Source: Zarea fungicola (Eukaryota > Ascomycota > Sordariomycetes > Hypocreales > Cordycipitaceae). Taken from it: a DNA stretch of 64,000 nucleotides. Location: assembly GCA_900169235.1 (NCBI GenBank), contig FWCC01000017.1, positions 124,001 to 188,000 of the forward strand, given 5' to 3'. How positions within the stretch are numbered: the stretch's first letter is position 1; every line of letters starts with the position of its first letter. The notes under the pieces are model-generated. The model did not search any database, had not been told where the DNA came from, and saw only the letters and a list, made by a program, of their open reading frames with translations. Shown here one piece after another: positions 22,601 through 34,780 of this stretch. The position numbers were made by a program, and so were the translations under genes.

Positions 22601-22644
22601 GATGGTGATAGTGAGCCCGAAGGGGTATGGCCCGGGGGATCCAT
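19629..22644 (-). CDS. Transcription factor with two tandem Zn(II)2Cys6 clusters and a fungal-specific regulatory domain
   Basis: Six exons: 22644..22480, 22287..22185, 22064..21701, 21629..21512, 21443..20887 and 20829..19629, giving 835 residues. The first cluster is C48-x2-C51-x6-C58-x8-C67-x2-C70-x6-C77, split by intron 1 after RLRK, a common position. The second is C118-x2-C121-x6-C128-x6-C135-x2-C138-x6-C145, followed by basic KRKF. All twelve ligands are present. The exon holding the second cluster has no ATG ahead of that cluster in its frame, and exons 1-2 splice into it in phase, which argues for one protein. The middle carries the fungal_trans signature (LFNLFLGSYARVWTCLGIGSRVMIGLQ; EQESLRRLCWQNFYMDRLLAGG). 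The C-terminal 150 residues look disordered. One cluster per protein is the rule in this family. Targets unknown. The 5' leader has no clear TATA box. Confidence 0.85.
22131..22155. repeat. 9-bp tandem repeat in an intron
   Basis: Unit ATGCGGCGT, 2.8 copies, inside intron 2 (22065-22184) of the tandem-zinc regulator. Confidence 0.8.
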
Positions 22645-25600
22645 GATGCGCAGTCCGCGGCACCATTAGACGGAGAGGGAGTCCAATGGTCGGTCAATGA
22701 CAAGGCACAAAATTGCGGTAAAAATGGTGATTAGACCTGATTGATCCCAGATGACAGACAAACAGACAAAGGAAGTGTCGGAATATGTATCGGTTTGGTG
22801 GTGGCGGACTTTTGCTTGTGCAAGGCTGCTCGTTTGTGCTGCTGAGTCGTGTACTGTAGTGATGTTTGGCGGAGACGACCGAGCTGGGGGCAGGGACGGA
22901 CAAGTCTTCAGCGCTGGGGGGCGCAGACGCCGATTGAAAGCAGCAACACTATAAAACAGAGCCGATGCCAAAAGTATAATCTCCAGAAAGTGAGGAAGAA
23001 GGGCTATCTGGAGTGCAAAAAACTGCCAGTGGGTGACAAGGCAGATGTAAAAACGAAGAGAGGGACGAAGGAATAGCGAGCGGTTGTGGTTGCGGCTGGG
23101 GCCAACAGGTTTCCGTTGCGTTTGCTTGGCCCGGTTCAAATGGGGAACTGAAAGAATAAGACGAAAGGCAGCGCAAGAAAGGGTTTTCTTTTGGAAGCGG
23201 GCCGGCTATCGCGCGATGCCCGGGAGACAGCACTAAGCTTTGCGCGGACAGTGGCTGCGTTTTGGCTGCATTTGGGCTGCTCTTTGGGGCTTTCCTTGGG
23301 GCCACAGGCGGTTGACAGGGGGTTCGCTGGGGCAATTCTGGGGCGGGGGATTCTGGCGAGTGCCACGGACGGCGCGCCCACTTTGAGAACAAACATTAAT
23401 AATGGCATACAAGAGGTTTTTAAGCAGCATCAGGTACACTGCAAAGTAGTAAAGAACTGCGTTGTGCAGAAGCAGTGTGCAGAAGCAGTGTGTTGAGCAG
23501 GCGGCCAAGGCCGTCGTTTGCTGAACCAAGTATCAACGTACTGGTACTTGACACTGCTGACCTCCCTGTACAGACCTGCCGCAGCCACTTTGCAACGAGT
23601 ACCGGCAGGCATCCTCGCGCTCTCGCCTTTTGTCCAAGGGCAACGCAGAGGCTTTCACAGCTACCCAGTAAGCTTTCAGCACTATCCACCGCCCACTAAT
23701 AATAAGTTACAACGGACCTCCTCCAAACACCACCAACTGAAGCCCCCAGAGGCCCCCTCCCAGAAACACCCCTAAGCCGGGCCAAGCCTGGGATTCCCTG
23801 TCCAATCGTCTGCGCCCCTCCCAGTTCAACTCATCGCCATCCAGCATGCAGTAGCTGCTAGGTACGCCCTAGCAGGTAGCGACGAGAGGTGATTGGGGCG
23901 CCAGATTTCCCTTTCTTGGCTTCTAGTGGAAGCCAACTAACAAGTAATGTGGGTTAAATTGTTAAGTTTGTGTGACTCCCAAAAAAAAAAAACGGAAAGG
24001 ATGGGCGAGAGCGCCAAAGGGGTTATGCCTTAGTTTGCCGACGCGGTGCTTATTATCCATGTAGTTGGTACATTCTGTACAATCACGCATGTACTTTGGC
24101 TTCTTTGCAAGACATGGCATAGTGAATATTCGCTGCCTGCCATGATCCTCTAGAAAAAGAAGGAAATCAAGTACGAGAACCACTTCCACGCATTCTAGTC
24201 CTCACAAAGAAACTCCGTTCTTTTTTCCTCTTCTTTTTTCCGAACCCTCCGTAATACCTTTCCATGAAACCTTCTCCCGTTGGCCCCGCTTGCTGGGGTA
24301 CTGGCCTACTTGGCGATGGAGACCTGAATATCGCTCACTCATTGGATAGGCAAAAGTGTCCTGCACGACTCAGCACTGCACCAAACAGTGGTGGCGGAGA
24401 CATCCTCGTCCATCCACCGACAGCCGAACCATTCAAGTCCGTTTACTTCTCCGCCGCCCTTGTCTTTAAACTGCTCAAGCGTACGTACAGGTACACACTG
24501 CTGCTCGGCAAGTCTCTCTGGCTGTTCACCTTGTCGCGCCAGCTACTCCTTCCCACCACACTTCGTACCGTTTGTGGGCCTGCGATGGATGTCTCCGCCT
24601 CATGTCCATGCCATGGCAGAAGCCTTCCTAAGATCATCCCCAGCGTGCCATCGGCCGCCTCAGGGGTGGCAAAATGACAAAGAGTATCGAGACAGACACC
24701 CATGCACTACGCAGGTTCCTTTGCTCCTCCCAATCACCTGCTTCGTATGCCTAGAGGATGAATGAGGGCAGAAGGTCTCTATGCCACGTCGTCTACCTGC
24801 TTGTACGAGGAGGCCGTCAGATCGGATGTGCTAGTTCCGTGCAAGGCTTTGCCCAACAAAGTCTATGCTAGCGTGCCACTCATGCAGCTGCTAGCCACTT
24901 CTTGTCCCGGCGGCTGCGCTATCCTCAAAGTGTTATACGGCATGTACACTTCCAGAGAGCATGCCACCCACCCTTGGCTGGTGCTCTTACAGGCTTGGTC
25001 CTCCGCGGCGTTGGCGGCTTGATGCCAGCGGATGCCGATTGCTTGGCAACCTTGCTACAATGGGATTGACTTGCAGGATTGAGCCAAAAATAGCCTGAAA
25101 AAAAACCGACACAGAGCAGCGAACTTTCACATATTGCACGCACCGCAGCCAGCATATCTGGTGCGCTTGTCCTCGTGCTGCTCTGCGATTCCCGTCTGTC
25201 ATGTCAACGAACCATCGAGATATCCCACAGAAAGCCATGGGGTCATGCTGCAAAGTGGCGCATACGCGAATCGCAACACACCTCCCTGCTGACGGGGACA
25301 AGTAATCAAGCCCGTCTGCCCGGGGGTCAGCAAACTTCTCACCACAATTACGACTTTGGCGTTCTGGGCACAGAAATATTCCGACGCAAGAGCATCTACT
25401 CCGTTGGGTAGTTTTGGCTACTGGCTATTGTACTAGTAAAGTACCATGGGTCGACGTGCCTCGCAAAAGGGCATAATCAAGCAGCCACATCTACTTTCCG
25501 CCCGGTCCGAGCGTCTTGATCTGTGTAGGGCTTGCCCAGCCTGTGAAGCGGGTTATCTTGACATGGCTTTCTCAGACATTCATTGCTCACCTCGTTACTC

Positions 25601-28600
25601 TAGCTTGCTTCCCCATTACATTACTCTTTAGCCGAAACGAATAGTGAACCAGAATGGCCTGCGCAACTCTAACATTCTTTGCATGGCTGGTAGGTTATTG
25701 TACCACCCCCGGCTGTCGCTTTGACGATATGCATCAGCTGCAACTTCGTGTAATTACCTACCATTCGCCGTTGCTTGTTTTAGACACTTCGTGAAAAAAT
25801 GCAGACACCGCTCCACTGCACCGTCGCCCCGAAGCCCCAGCGACTGACTGGCTGTCGGCAAAAAATGAATGCAACGCTTTTGATGCTGCATTTGCTTCCC
25901 CGCACCATGATGTCGCAGCCACCAACTTGTTTGTTGTCACACTGTCCCCTGCAATTTTCATATTCTTTTAGTGTCAAGGCAAGCACGCCATAGCTGCACA
26001 GACATACTTTGAACTTTTGACTGGCTTGTGAACATCTAGCAAGTCTTTTTCTCTTGAGCGGCACCGATACCATTTTTTGCAAGCGAATTGCTATGCCAGT
26101 TGAATATCTAATCTCAAGCCACTAAAAAGGGGTTAGCGGTGACGTTTGCTACGTAGCATGCAAAGGATCTCCGCTTACTACATACAAATGGATCGTAAGT
26201 AACAATCACTGATAATACAACGAGCCCGCGGAAAGCCATTATTATTGTACTTTGCAGTCCCCAGTTATTAGCTCCCGGTATGGAGCCCTCCTTTCTGGCC
26301 GATAGCTGTTTCGTGCCACAACTGACTTCCTGGCCGGCAAACAGAAATAAATGCCTTGCGCATCTCGCTTACTGACTACAAATTAGTGTCTGGCGGGGCT
26401 GAAGAATATTATTTTCCTACCAATGAAATGCAGACAAGGATGAGGCTGGCTGGCTTGTCACTGGCCCTTTTAGGCATACGCTTTTCTCTACATGCTTGAC
26501 TGGCTCCGCGTTGCCCATTGTCTACTGACAAGAAGCTACGCTCGCTAGTCGCAACCTTATAGGCCATAGGATTCAAAATGACACTCTCGATCTTAGCCAG
26601 CGGACCGGTGCCAGTCAGCGCTCTACGCCGAGAATGCCCAGTCATCACGGCAATCTACGGGTGCAGCCGCCAGCCGCTTAGGCATATGGTGCCAAAGAAC
26701 GAGTGTTTCCTAAAGATGGCGGCCCAGAAACGCTAATTTATCACCATTGAGGGTTGAGGGCTGAGAGTTGTATCCCACATTGCCCGGTCCAGAACACACA
26801 ACGAGCCACAATGATACCAGTTTCGAACAAGGATATGCACCAACTGGCCATGCTTGTCTCTGTAAGGCGGGACCGCTATCTGGTGAAAGCCCACCACTGG
26901 GTTCTATATGTTGGACCAAACAATGCAGCCCAGTACAGCCAAGCTTTGACTTGTAAAAATGAAAAAAGTTTGCCCCAAACGGAAAGGCTCTGCAATTTGG
27001 ACCCAGAGAGGACTACATGGCATATCTCCATTGGACCCGATAGCCGAGCGGATGGAGAAGAATAAGCCCGTATGACCACCCTCACCAAGAACAGAAAGGC
27101 GGCGCACCAGGGCTAAACTCGATGAGTTGTCGGTGTGTATTGGGGAAAAGGGAATATGTGATAGAGTATCAAGGGGAGAGACAGGTTTAGTGAGAGACGA
27201 CATCGGCAGCGATATACATACATGCATCCCCAATGCCACCAACGAGAAGGGCAGCCAGGCGGTCGTTTATTACACCCGCCCCGCACGACCGAGACCCAAC
27301 ACCGTTCATTGCGACGAACCATGCATGCAGACGGTTACACAAATTACGTTTGTTAATTGAGTACATGGGGGGAACGTAGGGTCAACAAAGCGCTCTGGAA
27401 GTAAAAAGACGCCGGGCCAACTGCGCCCGCACTAAAGAGCGGGCTGCACGTATGTCACGTCTGATCGGGGAATGACGCTCGTTCTTTTTCCCATGTGCTA
27501 CAAATGACGACGCTTTCAATGGGGCACTGAAACTGTTGAAAGTCTTTGTCGTAGTCGTATTTATTGAGAAAAAAAAAGGCGAGGGGTGGGGGGTAACCGT
27601 TGCTCTGATTTCGGTGAACTACATATCAGTTGCCATGTCTTCGGAGGACTTTCCCCATTTCTTCCAAGCCGAGCCGCTTTTTTTCACCATGGTTCGACTA
27701 ATTTTTGCCGCTTCAAAAACAAAAACAAAAAAAAAAGGAATAAAAAAGCCAAGAAGGCCCCCCATCACCCCTCCGCCCCTTTTTTACCTTAAGGGGGCAT
27801 AACGCGAGAGTACGGCGCGGGTAAAATGTAAAACGGCGACGTAGTTTGTATCTTTGCAGGGCTGCATGATTGTGGTGGTAGTGAGTAGGTAGTCCCTAGT
27901 ACTATCTACGTAGGTAGTAGGTAGGGATTCAAAAGAGGGGAGAAGGGATTCGGGCCTTTACCAACGACCGTAGCGGAGATGCATGTACATAGCAACTCCC
28001 TCACGAGAAGATAAAAGAGGGCAAGGCATACTGACAAGGCATGATTTTATTTCATCATCTCCTGTTACGGATAGAAAAAAAAATTGAGTTTAAGAAATTG
28101 ATGAGATCGACATGCCAGAACGGAAAAGTTGGCGAGCGAATCGCCCACTCAAATCGCCAAACTATTACATTGCCCCGAACCCTACCATTTACAATTGAAG
28201 ATGGAATTGTCGTCGACAGATGCCAACGCTCACACCGGTGACAATAAGCAGCTAGTATTATGGAAAGCAAGAAAAAATATGTAGTTTCAATAAAGTATCT
28301 CATTCAAAGTCAAGAACAAGGCGATGAAAATAAAAGGCACATTTTTGCATTAATATACATCGTAGAGGCGTAGTAAGTGGTGGCCCATATAATAATCCAT
28401 TTTGTTCCATTCCGTATCATATCACACAAAAGAAAGAAAATGAAAAAAATAGAAAACGACATCGCATGTCTTTATATAACTCCGACTCCAAATCCCACGT
28501 AAGCCATGAACAACAGGATGCCTAAAATAAAAACTCTCATTCAAAATCATTTCCGGTAAAAAGAGAGAGAAAAGGAAAAACAATGCATGAACGTTTTGGT
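22645..28600. other. Gene-free region, 6 kb
   Basis: Lies between the start of the tandem-zinc regulator and the stop of pacC. The frames present have no recognisable domain and no consistent coding character. The right end (about 28000-28600) is probably pacC 3' UTR. A TACTCCGT motif lies at 25397-25404, and GTAGGTAGT-like short repeats at about 27885-27925. Confidence 0.55.
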
Positions 28601-30413
28601 TCAGGAGCCAGGAACCGGAAGAATGGGATACAGTGAGTTACCCTCCTTGCCCTTGGAGAGAGTGTGAGGAGGCATCTGAGGGCTCTGCATGTCAACGTCC
28701 ATGGCCTCGCCGTCATGCTCAGAAGCCTTGCCGGCCTCATCGATATACTCCTTGCGCTCCAGGCGACGACGAACATACTCGCGAAGGCTCTCAATGACGC
28801 GCATGTTCTCCAGCCAGCGGTCGTACTGCTCCTCACGTTCACGGGTGGTCTCGCTGGTGTCTGATCCAGAAGAAGGAGAATTGGGGCTCTCCATGGCCTT
28901 GGGTGTGGCGGCGGCACTGGTAGGCTGCTCAACAGGACGCGAGGGAGGCGCCCCTCGGGCACGCTGGAGCATGCCACCGGAATAGCGGCGGCGCTCACTC
29001 ATATCAAAGCTGGGGCCAAGGGTAGCCGTGGCAGACTGGCCGTAGCCGTGAGGGGCAGGGGGCAGGCTGGTTGGCAGGCTAGGATACATAACCGCAGCTG
29101 GGCTGTGGCGAGACTGGGGGGAGAGGCCAGAGGCAGAAGGGCTTGGGGAGTGGCCCGAAGTATATGACATGGAGCTAGAAGGAGGAGTCACCGCGGGAGT
29201 CCCAGTGGAAGATAGGGCAGTGAGAGGAGAGGCCATGTTGGCGGCAGAGACGGCATGATACCCGTCTGCCATCATGGTTGGCGAGCCACGGTGCATAGTG
29301 TTGGGCGAGGGAGTATGGCGGAAGCCGTCATAGCCGTGGTTGCCGCCGTGGATGTGGACACCAGCCGTGGCGTGAGCGGCGTTGTCATAGATGGTATCCT
29401 GCATCTGGCCCAAAAGGTTGTCAATCTGGACAAGGTCTTTTTGCGTCCGTGCGTTTGGCATGGGCAGATAATACTGCTGGGCCAGAGGATTCTGAGAGAT
29501 GGCCGGACCGGAGCTGATGGGACCAGCGACGTGAGCGGGCTGAGGCATGTATTGCTCAGTAGCGGCCATAGGAGCGTTGGTCAGTCCCATGGAGCCGTGT
29601 AGGGGTAGAAGAGAGCGGCCAATGTCGTTATAGGACGAAGGATCGATGTGCCGACGCTTGGCACTGCCAAAGAAGTCGTCAACCATGTCAAAAGTTCTCT
29701 TGCGGTCGTAACCAGTAGCGGCAGTGTTGTAGCCAATATGCTCTGCACGAGGAGTATTCATTGGCGGCTGGTTGAAGTACATGCCATAGCCGGCAGGGGC
29801 TTGAGGGGCATAGTAACTCCCAGCATGGCTAGGTTGTGGGAAGCCGGTATGACCGGAACGCATCTGTCCGTTGTGATCATAATAGCTAGGAGCCTTGGAC
29901 TGAGTCCTGTAGTTAAAACCGGTGTCTTGGCGAGAGAGGACCGAGTCGTCGGCGTGTGTCTTGACATGCTTCTTCAGATCCTGTGGCCGCTTGAACGACT
30001 TGCCACAGAACTCGCACTTGTGAGGCTTAAGAGGAACATGGACACGAATATGTGAGGTAATGTGATCACGCTTGACAGTCGTCGTGCGGCAAGAGTTCCA
30101 TTGGCAGGTGAGGCTCAAGTTGTTGGTGCTCTTGCGGCCAACATGACGGTCACAGATGTGCTCCTGTAAAACGCAAGGGTCAACAACGATTTCGGATACA
30201 GATCTAAACGGCACAACCTACATAGAGAATCTCAGGGCTCGCAAATTTTTGGTTGCATTGGTTCCAGCGACATGTGAGGTTGTCTTCGGCAATGGAGGTC
30301 ATGGAAGCGCTGGAGGTGGCGCTAGACGGTGCTGGAGTGACTGATTTGGAGTCACTGCTGTTGCCGTTGCCCAGTCCAGCAGCAACGTGGGAAATATCGG
30401 GAAGCTGCGACAT
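28601..30413 (-). CDS. pacC: PacC, ambient-pH responsive C2H2 zinc-finger transcription factor
   Basis: Two exons, 30413..30222 and 30163..28601 (58-nt intron inside finger 1), give 584 residues. Three C2H2 fingers: C48/C53/H66/H71, C84/C89/H102/H106 and C114/C117/H130/H134, with the PacC-specific spacing of finger 1. Basic clusters DRKRTFD and AKRRHID (about 217-238) match the conserved region after the fingers. Residues about 295-327 ([20 protein letters not shown] and onward) match the signalling protease box where alkaline pH triggers the first cleavage. YPSL (424-427) and YPIL (576-579, nine residues from the C-terminus) match the YPxL/I motifs bound by PalA/Rim20. PacC activates alkaline-expressed genes and represses acid-expressed ones through GCCARG. 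The upstream region is packed with GCCAAG, pointing to autoregulation. Length and motif order are normal. Confidence 0.97.
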
Positions 30414-30698
30414 TGTATTGAAACCTTGGGTGAGTGGATGGGAAGGAGAGCGCCGGCCTGTTCCGGAGGTCCGTTTGTGTGTTAGTGCCAGAGGCGTGGT
30501 GGCGTACGAAGCGTTTGAAGGTAGGGTTCGACAACGGTCTGAAATAGAACAGATTACAACGTTGATTTAGATGTGGACGTTGGAGCTTTAAGAAGGAGAG
30601 TAGGGAAGCGATATTTTAACATTCTACATTGGAAAGGTAATGTTGCGGGGAGGGCGGTTGACTTTAGATGTATTGATCCCAGAGCGAAGCTGCTAGGC

Positions 30699-30772
30699 CT
30701 TGGCGAGACGACTGAAGGGGCGAGCGGAAAGGCTTGGCGGGCTTGGCATGCCAAGCCCATGTAGCCCTTGGC
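30699..30772. promoter_or_regulatory. PacC-site cluster upstream of pacC (proximal)
   Basis: GCCAAG on either strand at 30699-30704, 30733-30738, 30742-30747, 30750-30755 and 30767-30772. The positions are 286-359 bp before the pacC ATG. GCCARG is the known PacC core. Confidence 0.65.
30739..30758. promoter_or_regulatory. 20-bp perfect palindrome of two PacC sites
   Basis: GGGCTTGGCATGCCAAGCCC reads the same on both strands and places two GCCAAG cores back to back. It may be a paired binding site or form a cruciform. Confidence 0.65.
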
Positions 30773-30861
30773 AGCGGTACCTCACGAGTACTGCAAGAGA
30801 GTATGGAGCTCAATGTATCACGCAATAGAGAGACATTACGATATGCGGCGGAGCAGAGTTT

Positions 30862-30892
30862 GCCAAGACCGCCAAGACTTGGCGGTCTTGGC
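30862..30892. promoter_or_regulatory. 31-bp perfect inverted repeat of four PacC sites
   Basis: The left arm GCCAAGACCGCCAAG (30862-30876) is exactly complementary to the right arm CTTGGCGGTCTTGGC (30878-30892), with a single A between. Each arm holds two GCCAAG cores. A fifth core lies at 30905-30910. The distance to the pacC ATG is about 450 bp. Confidence 0.7.
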
Positions 30893-32418
30893 AAAGGATC
30901 CATCGCCAAGATTCAATTGGATACCGTCAAGTCTGTGGAGCGCCTGCTCAGGACTCACCACCGGCCGGCGTTCCAGGCCTCCTCCTGTTTTCCCAACTAT
31001 TGGTACTTGCAAATTCGGGCAAAATGCGCGCAGCAGCCTGGCAGTTAACCCTTCGAACCGTTCGGGCCAGTACAATGGACCATTCGATCATTTACCGCCG
31101 TCATCATCATACAACGACGATCCTGCTCGGCGTTGCTTCGTGCTGATACAGGTAGGGCAATCACCGAAAGCAAACACCTGCTGCTGGTGGAGTGGCCGTC
31201 TCGTGCAAATCAATAGTTCCAGAAAAAAATGCAAGTTGCTGCACAAGCAATCAGACCCTACATTTGCGCCCTCTGCCTGATGCAGCTTAATTTCATTGCC
31301 CGTCTTGCCTTTGTTTGTTTTCCGCTGACTAGGTTTAAGTGGCTAGCCAGCCTTACTGTGAGTCAGGATGTGTTGTGTAGCAAGACTGCTTCATGTAGAG
31401 CTGATCGACAGCTCTGCGACTGTTTCACAAAAATAGCAACGGCGAGCAGTGTTGAACTATTCAACTTCCGTATAAGCTTGAAAGCAAAGCAGAAGACTGG
31501 CTCTTGCCGTTGACCTATTAACTCGCATGTTGCTAGGTACTTGGTGCGTGCCTGGGTGGCTACGTGCAGTTTGCATGCCGCTGACTGGACATTTGCTGAA
31601 ACTGGATGTTGGATTTTTGACATGTTCAAAGCTGCCCATCAGGACGACTTTATAAGCATCATACCTTGTCTTTTGAACCCCATGGCTGCTGCTTACAGAC
31701 TCGACCTGGGCGATCCGGCTTCACAGAAAGAAGGGTATTCTGTCGGTCCAAAACAGTCACGATCGCCGAGATTGAGCAAGACAAGAATCAAGCTTTCCGC
31801 TACAACGCCCAGACTGTGCCCCTCCACGTCCGCCTCAAGCTAGCGACGCCAACAAATCGCTAATGCGTGGGGCGCTCTACCAGGGTGCACAGGTCGAGAC
31901 ATTGCAAGAAGGCCTCCATCGTCTGATGGTGTCTTGCTATCGAATGCCTACCCTGAGTGTGTGACGACCTTGCATATTTCTCTCGTTTCTTCCCCTTTCG
32001 CTCTGGTATGGTGTGTGCAAGCTATTGCCCGTTTCTGGCCAGTGGCTTGGGGCTTTCTATTCGGGAAAACAGCGCTAGCCACAATGCAAGTTTGTCTCTA
32101 CCTGAACAAACACTATACTAAGCATGGCTGTAGGGTGTTGCACAGCGTCAGTATTCGCAGATTACTGTGACTAAATCATCATTAGCAACTCTTGTACATT
32201 AGTTAGTAGATTCGGTGAGCCGTCAGCGTCATTCATGGTGGCAGATGAAAACCTGATTGGCGCCGCAAATGGGATGGCCTCACGACGTTTATTACGAGTA
32301 AGCTTTCTTAGCTCAGCCACGCTGTTGCGCCCCGTATTATCAACACGTGCTGCGCAGAGGTCGTTGAAATCGGCGAACCTTAACCACGAGGGGTCAATTA
32401 AGCCAATGTCATTTTCTG

Positions 32419-32618
32419 CTTGGCAACGTCAGCCGCAGAGGACCGCCAAGATTGCCAAGATGCCAAGGACCCAAGGAGGCGCAAGGCGAGTTTTATAACA
32501 GCACGATGTACATAATACAGTTTTTGAACTGGCGGCAAAATATGTACAAACGGCAAGTGCGGCGTTTTCAGGAATTGCATAATCCATTGCCAAGCTGTTC
32601 CCAAGAAACGCAGCCAAG
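32419..32618. promoter_or_regulatory. Distal GCCAAG cluster
   Basis: Cores at 32419-32424 (reverse), 32445-32450, 32454-32459, 32462-32467, 32589-32594 and 32613-32618. The first four fall within 49 bp. The cluster is 2.0-2.2 kb from both flanking genes' start codons, so it could be a distal element of pacC or belong to an unseen transcript. Confidence 0.45.
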
Positions 32619-34780
32619 CCATCTGGACTTTGTCTGGGCAACTCCCCGCATTCTGTCACAAGGGACTGGCCGAATGTTGCAAGTGATTGGAACCGGCATT
32701 TCGTTTGGAACTGTTCTCGGTTTCATCGGACAACTCCAAAGGAACAATGAAATGCCAGCCATATGGGTAGCTTGGAGACTCCAAGACAGCAGAGTTGCGC
32801 CTCCCTTGTTTAAAAAATGGAGAATAGTAAGGATTAGATCCAACCCAGTGCTGTCCACGCCACATTGGCTGGAGGGCCGAGTTTGAAGGCTTGTAGCAGT
32901 GCTCATCCAAAAGCGCAGTCCGAACAGGTTTCGTCAGCCCGTAACAAACGATTGCCTGTAGTCCAACTGTATCCAAGGCCTTGATGCTGAGAGCGAGCAG
33001 CCGATGAAATCGGCCGTTACAGTTGCTGGTAAATCACTTGCCAAGGGGAGTAAAATGCGGAGGGACACAGATCTCTGCCAACAATATTGTGTACATCATG
33101 ACCATCATGACAAGACTCTGGGCATGGCATTTGACATATGGCTTGGCTTATTGCGGCACCAGAGGCCGTTACATGGGGTAGTAACATGCGCAGGAGCACA
33201 AGCATAAATATCATGACAAGTGGTCCGTCCACCCATCCTCGATAACAAGTCGGCCCCCAATCTTGCAAGAAGTATGCTTAAACTTGCTTGTACACAGTAG
33301 GCCGTTCTAGCTAGCTGAGGGACTGTCTAATACGCACATGCTTAAGCCGCTGATTGGCGAATATTTGACAGGGCTTGGCCACGAAGAACCAAGACTTGAG
33401 TGCCCCACGACGAGGACTTGGCGACGGTGATTGCGCGGGCGAGGACACGTCCTATTGTCCGTGCTACCAACTGGTTCATATAGATAGGACGTGAAAAAGA
33501 ACAGAAGAAAAAGTTTCCTATAGCTATGCCCAAAGGTAGGTGAAGAGGGGAGATGTCTTCGGCGAGTCATCTCCTTACCATTTACTCCGTAGTTTTCTCG
33601 TCATCTTGAGCAACTGTATATTCCACAATTCTGTATTCTGCCTGATAAATGCTGGTCTACTTGGGCGCTACCGCCAAAGGCCACCGAAAGTTGCGCCTGC
33701 TAGGAGGCGACGAGGCTCGCAGAGGCGCGGCGAAGATGGGACACAAGATGAGAATAGAAACAAGCATGGCATATCCATACAACCCTTTTGGAGGGAAATC
33801 TCTCTTTTTAATTACGTACCAGTAGTAGAGTAAGTGTCTTGAGTAAGCGCTCAGCCGACGTTTATCTGGGAAGGCAAAGCCTACGCTGCCAGTCCTCTTA
33901 TTTATTACCTTTTTTGTCACCAGGTATGACGTACTCCATACGCCGGGTCGCTCAAGACTAATTTTACTACTGCGCAACTATGTCTATATATTACCTAGCT
34001 AGGCATTCCGTATCATTCACTATCACACTTTGATAAGGGGTTCAAATTCGCCTTTTACTTTATTTTTCCCACTGGAGGAGAGAGACCCCTGGACGGCGGG
34101 TTGTGCTGGGACAAGGCTGGCGAATGAGCTGGCCGGACGACTCGTATTTTTTTTCTTCTTGCTGGGCTGATTAGTGAATAACCCCCTAAACGTGCATCCT
34201 AGCGGCCATGCCTAGGCAGTCCCGGTGTCCCGGGCGTAATTCAATCCGGCCATACAGTGCCAATCAGGGGGAAGAGGGGTCGAGTCAGAGTTCGCACGTC
34301 GTCAGCCCTGTAGCGCAACCAAGTTTAATAACGTGGAGTGACCGCGTCGCCCTAAGGGAGGGTGCTGGAGGGATTAGTGATTTTTTTTTTTGGCCTTGTG
34401 GCGGATTCCTCCGTGGTTTTCTGTTCCTGCGATTTTGGACTCATCAATTTGTCTCCTGGCTGCCTTGCGAGTCTGGCTTCTTGACTGCGCCTTTTCTTTC
34501 TTTTAATCAAATATTACAATGCGTCCCTCGAAGAATTGCCAATAACGATAGATCCGAATTGCTTTACATAGCCACCTACGACGAAGCTTCAACGAACCAG
34601 ACAGAGGAAAGCGTGGCAAAAAAGGACAACTCCCTTTTCCTCAGTCGAGGCGTCGCAAACCCACGACCAAAAAATAAACGCCAAGCACGTCGATTTTGCT
34701 ACACGAATTAAACAATCATACAATTTTTATTTATTTATTTATCTATTTATTGTGTTTAAGAAAAAATACTCTTAAACAAG

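Larger units (their letters stand above)
30414..34780. other. Long upstream region of pacC (gene-free)
   Basis: 4.4 kb between the divergent pacC and GT25-type genes. No coding sequence is supported. I count at least 19 GCCAAG or CTTGGC hexamers, against about two expected by chance. Ten lie at 30699-30910, six at 32419-32618, one at 33049-33054 and two at 33374-33422. A TACTCCGTA motif is at 33593-33601. Just before the GT25 gene is a TTTATTTATTTA run (34726-34750). Confidence 0.6.

Noticed and set aside
22666..23139. 157-residue frame upstream of the tandem-zinc regulator
   Set aside because: No family features, and it lies in the probable promoter or leader region.
24264..25022. Open frames of 86-137 residues at about 24.3-25.0 kb
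   Set aside because: Overlapping frames with no domain, no convincing splice pattern and Cys/Ser/Pro-rich random composition.
34030..34060. GGGTTCAAATTCG as a possible tRNA B-box
   Set aside because: No matching A-box or cloverleaf arms could be placed around it.
34208..34711. 167-residue open frame before the GT25 gene
   Set aside because: No recognisable domain and a poly-T-encoded Phe run. It lies in the probable promoter and leader of the gene at 34781.
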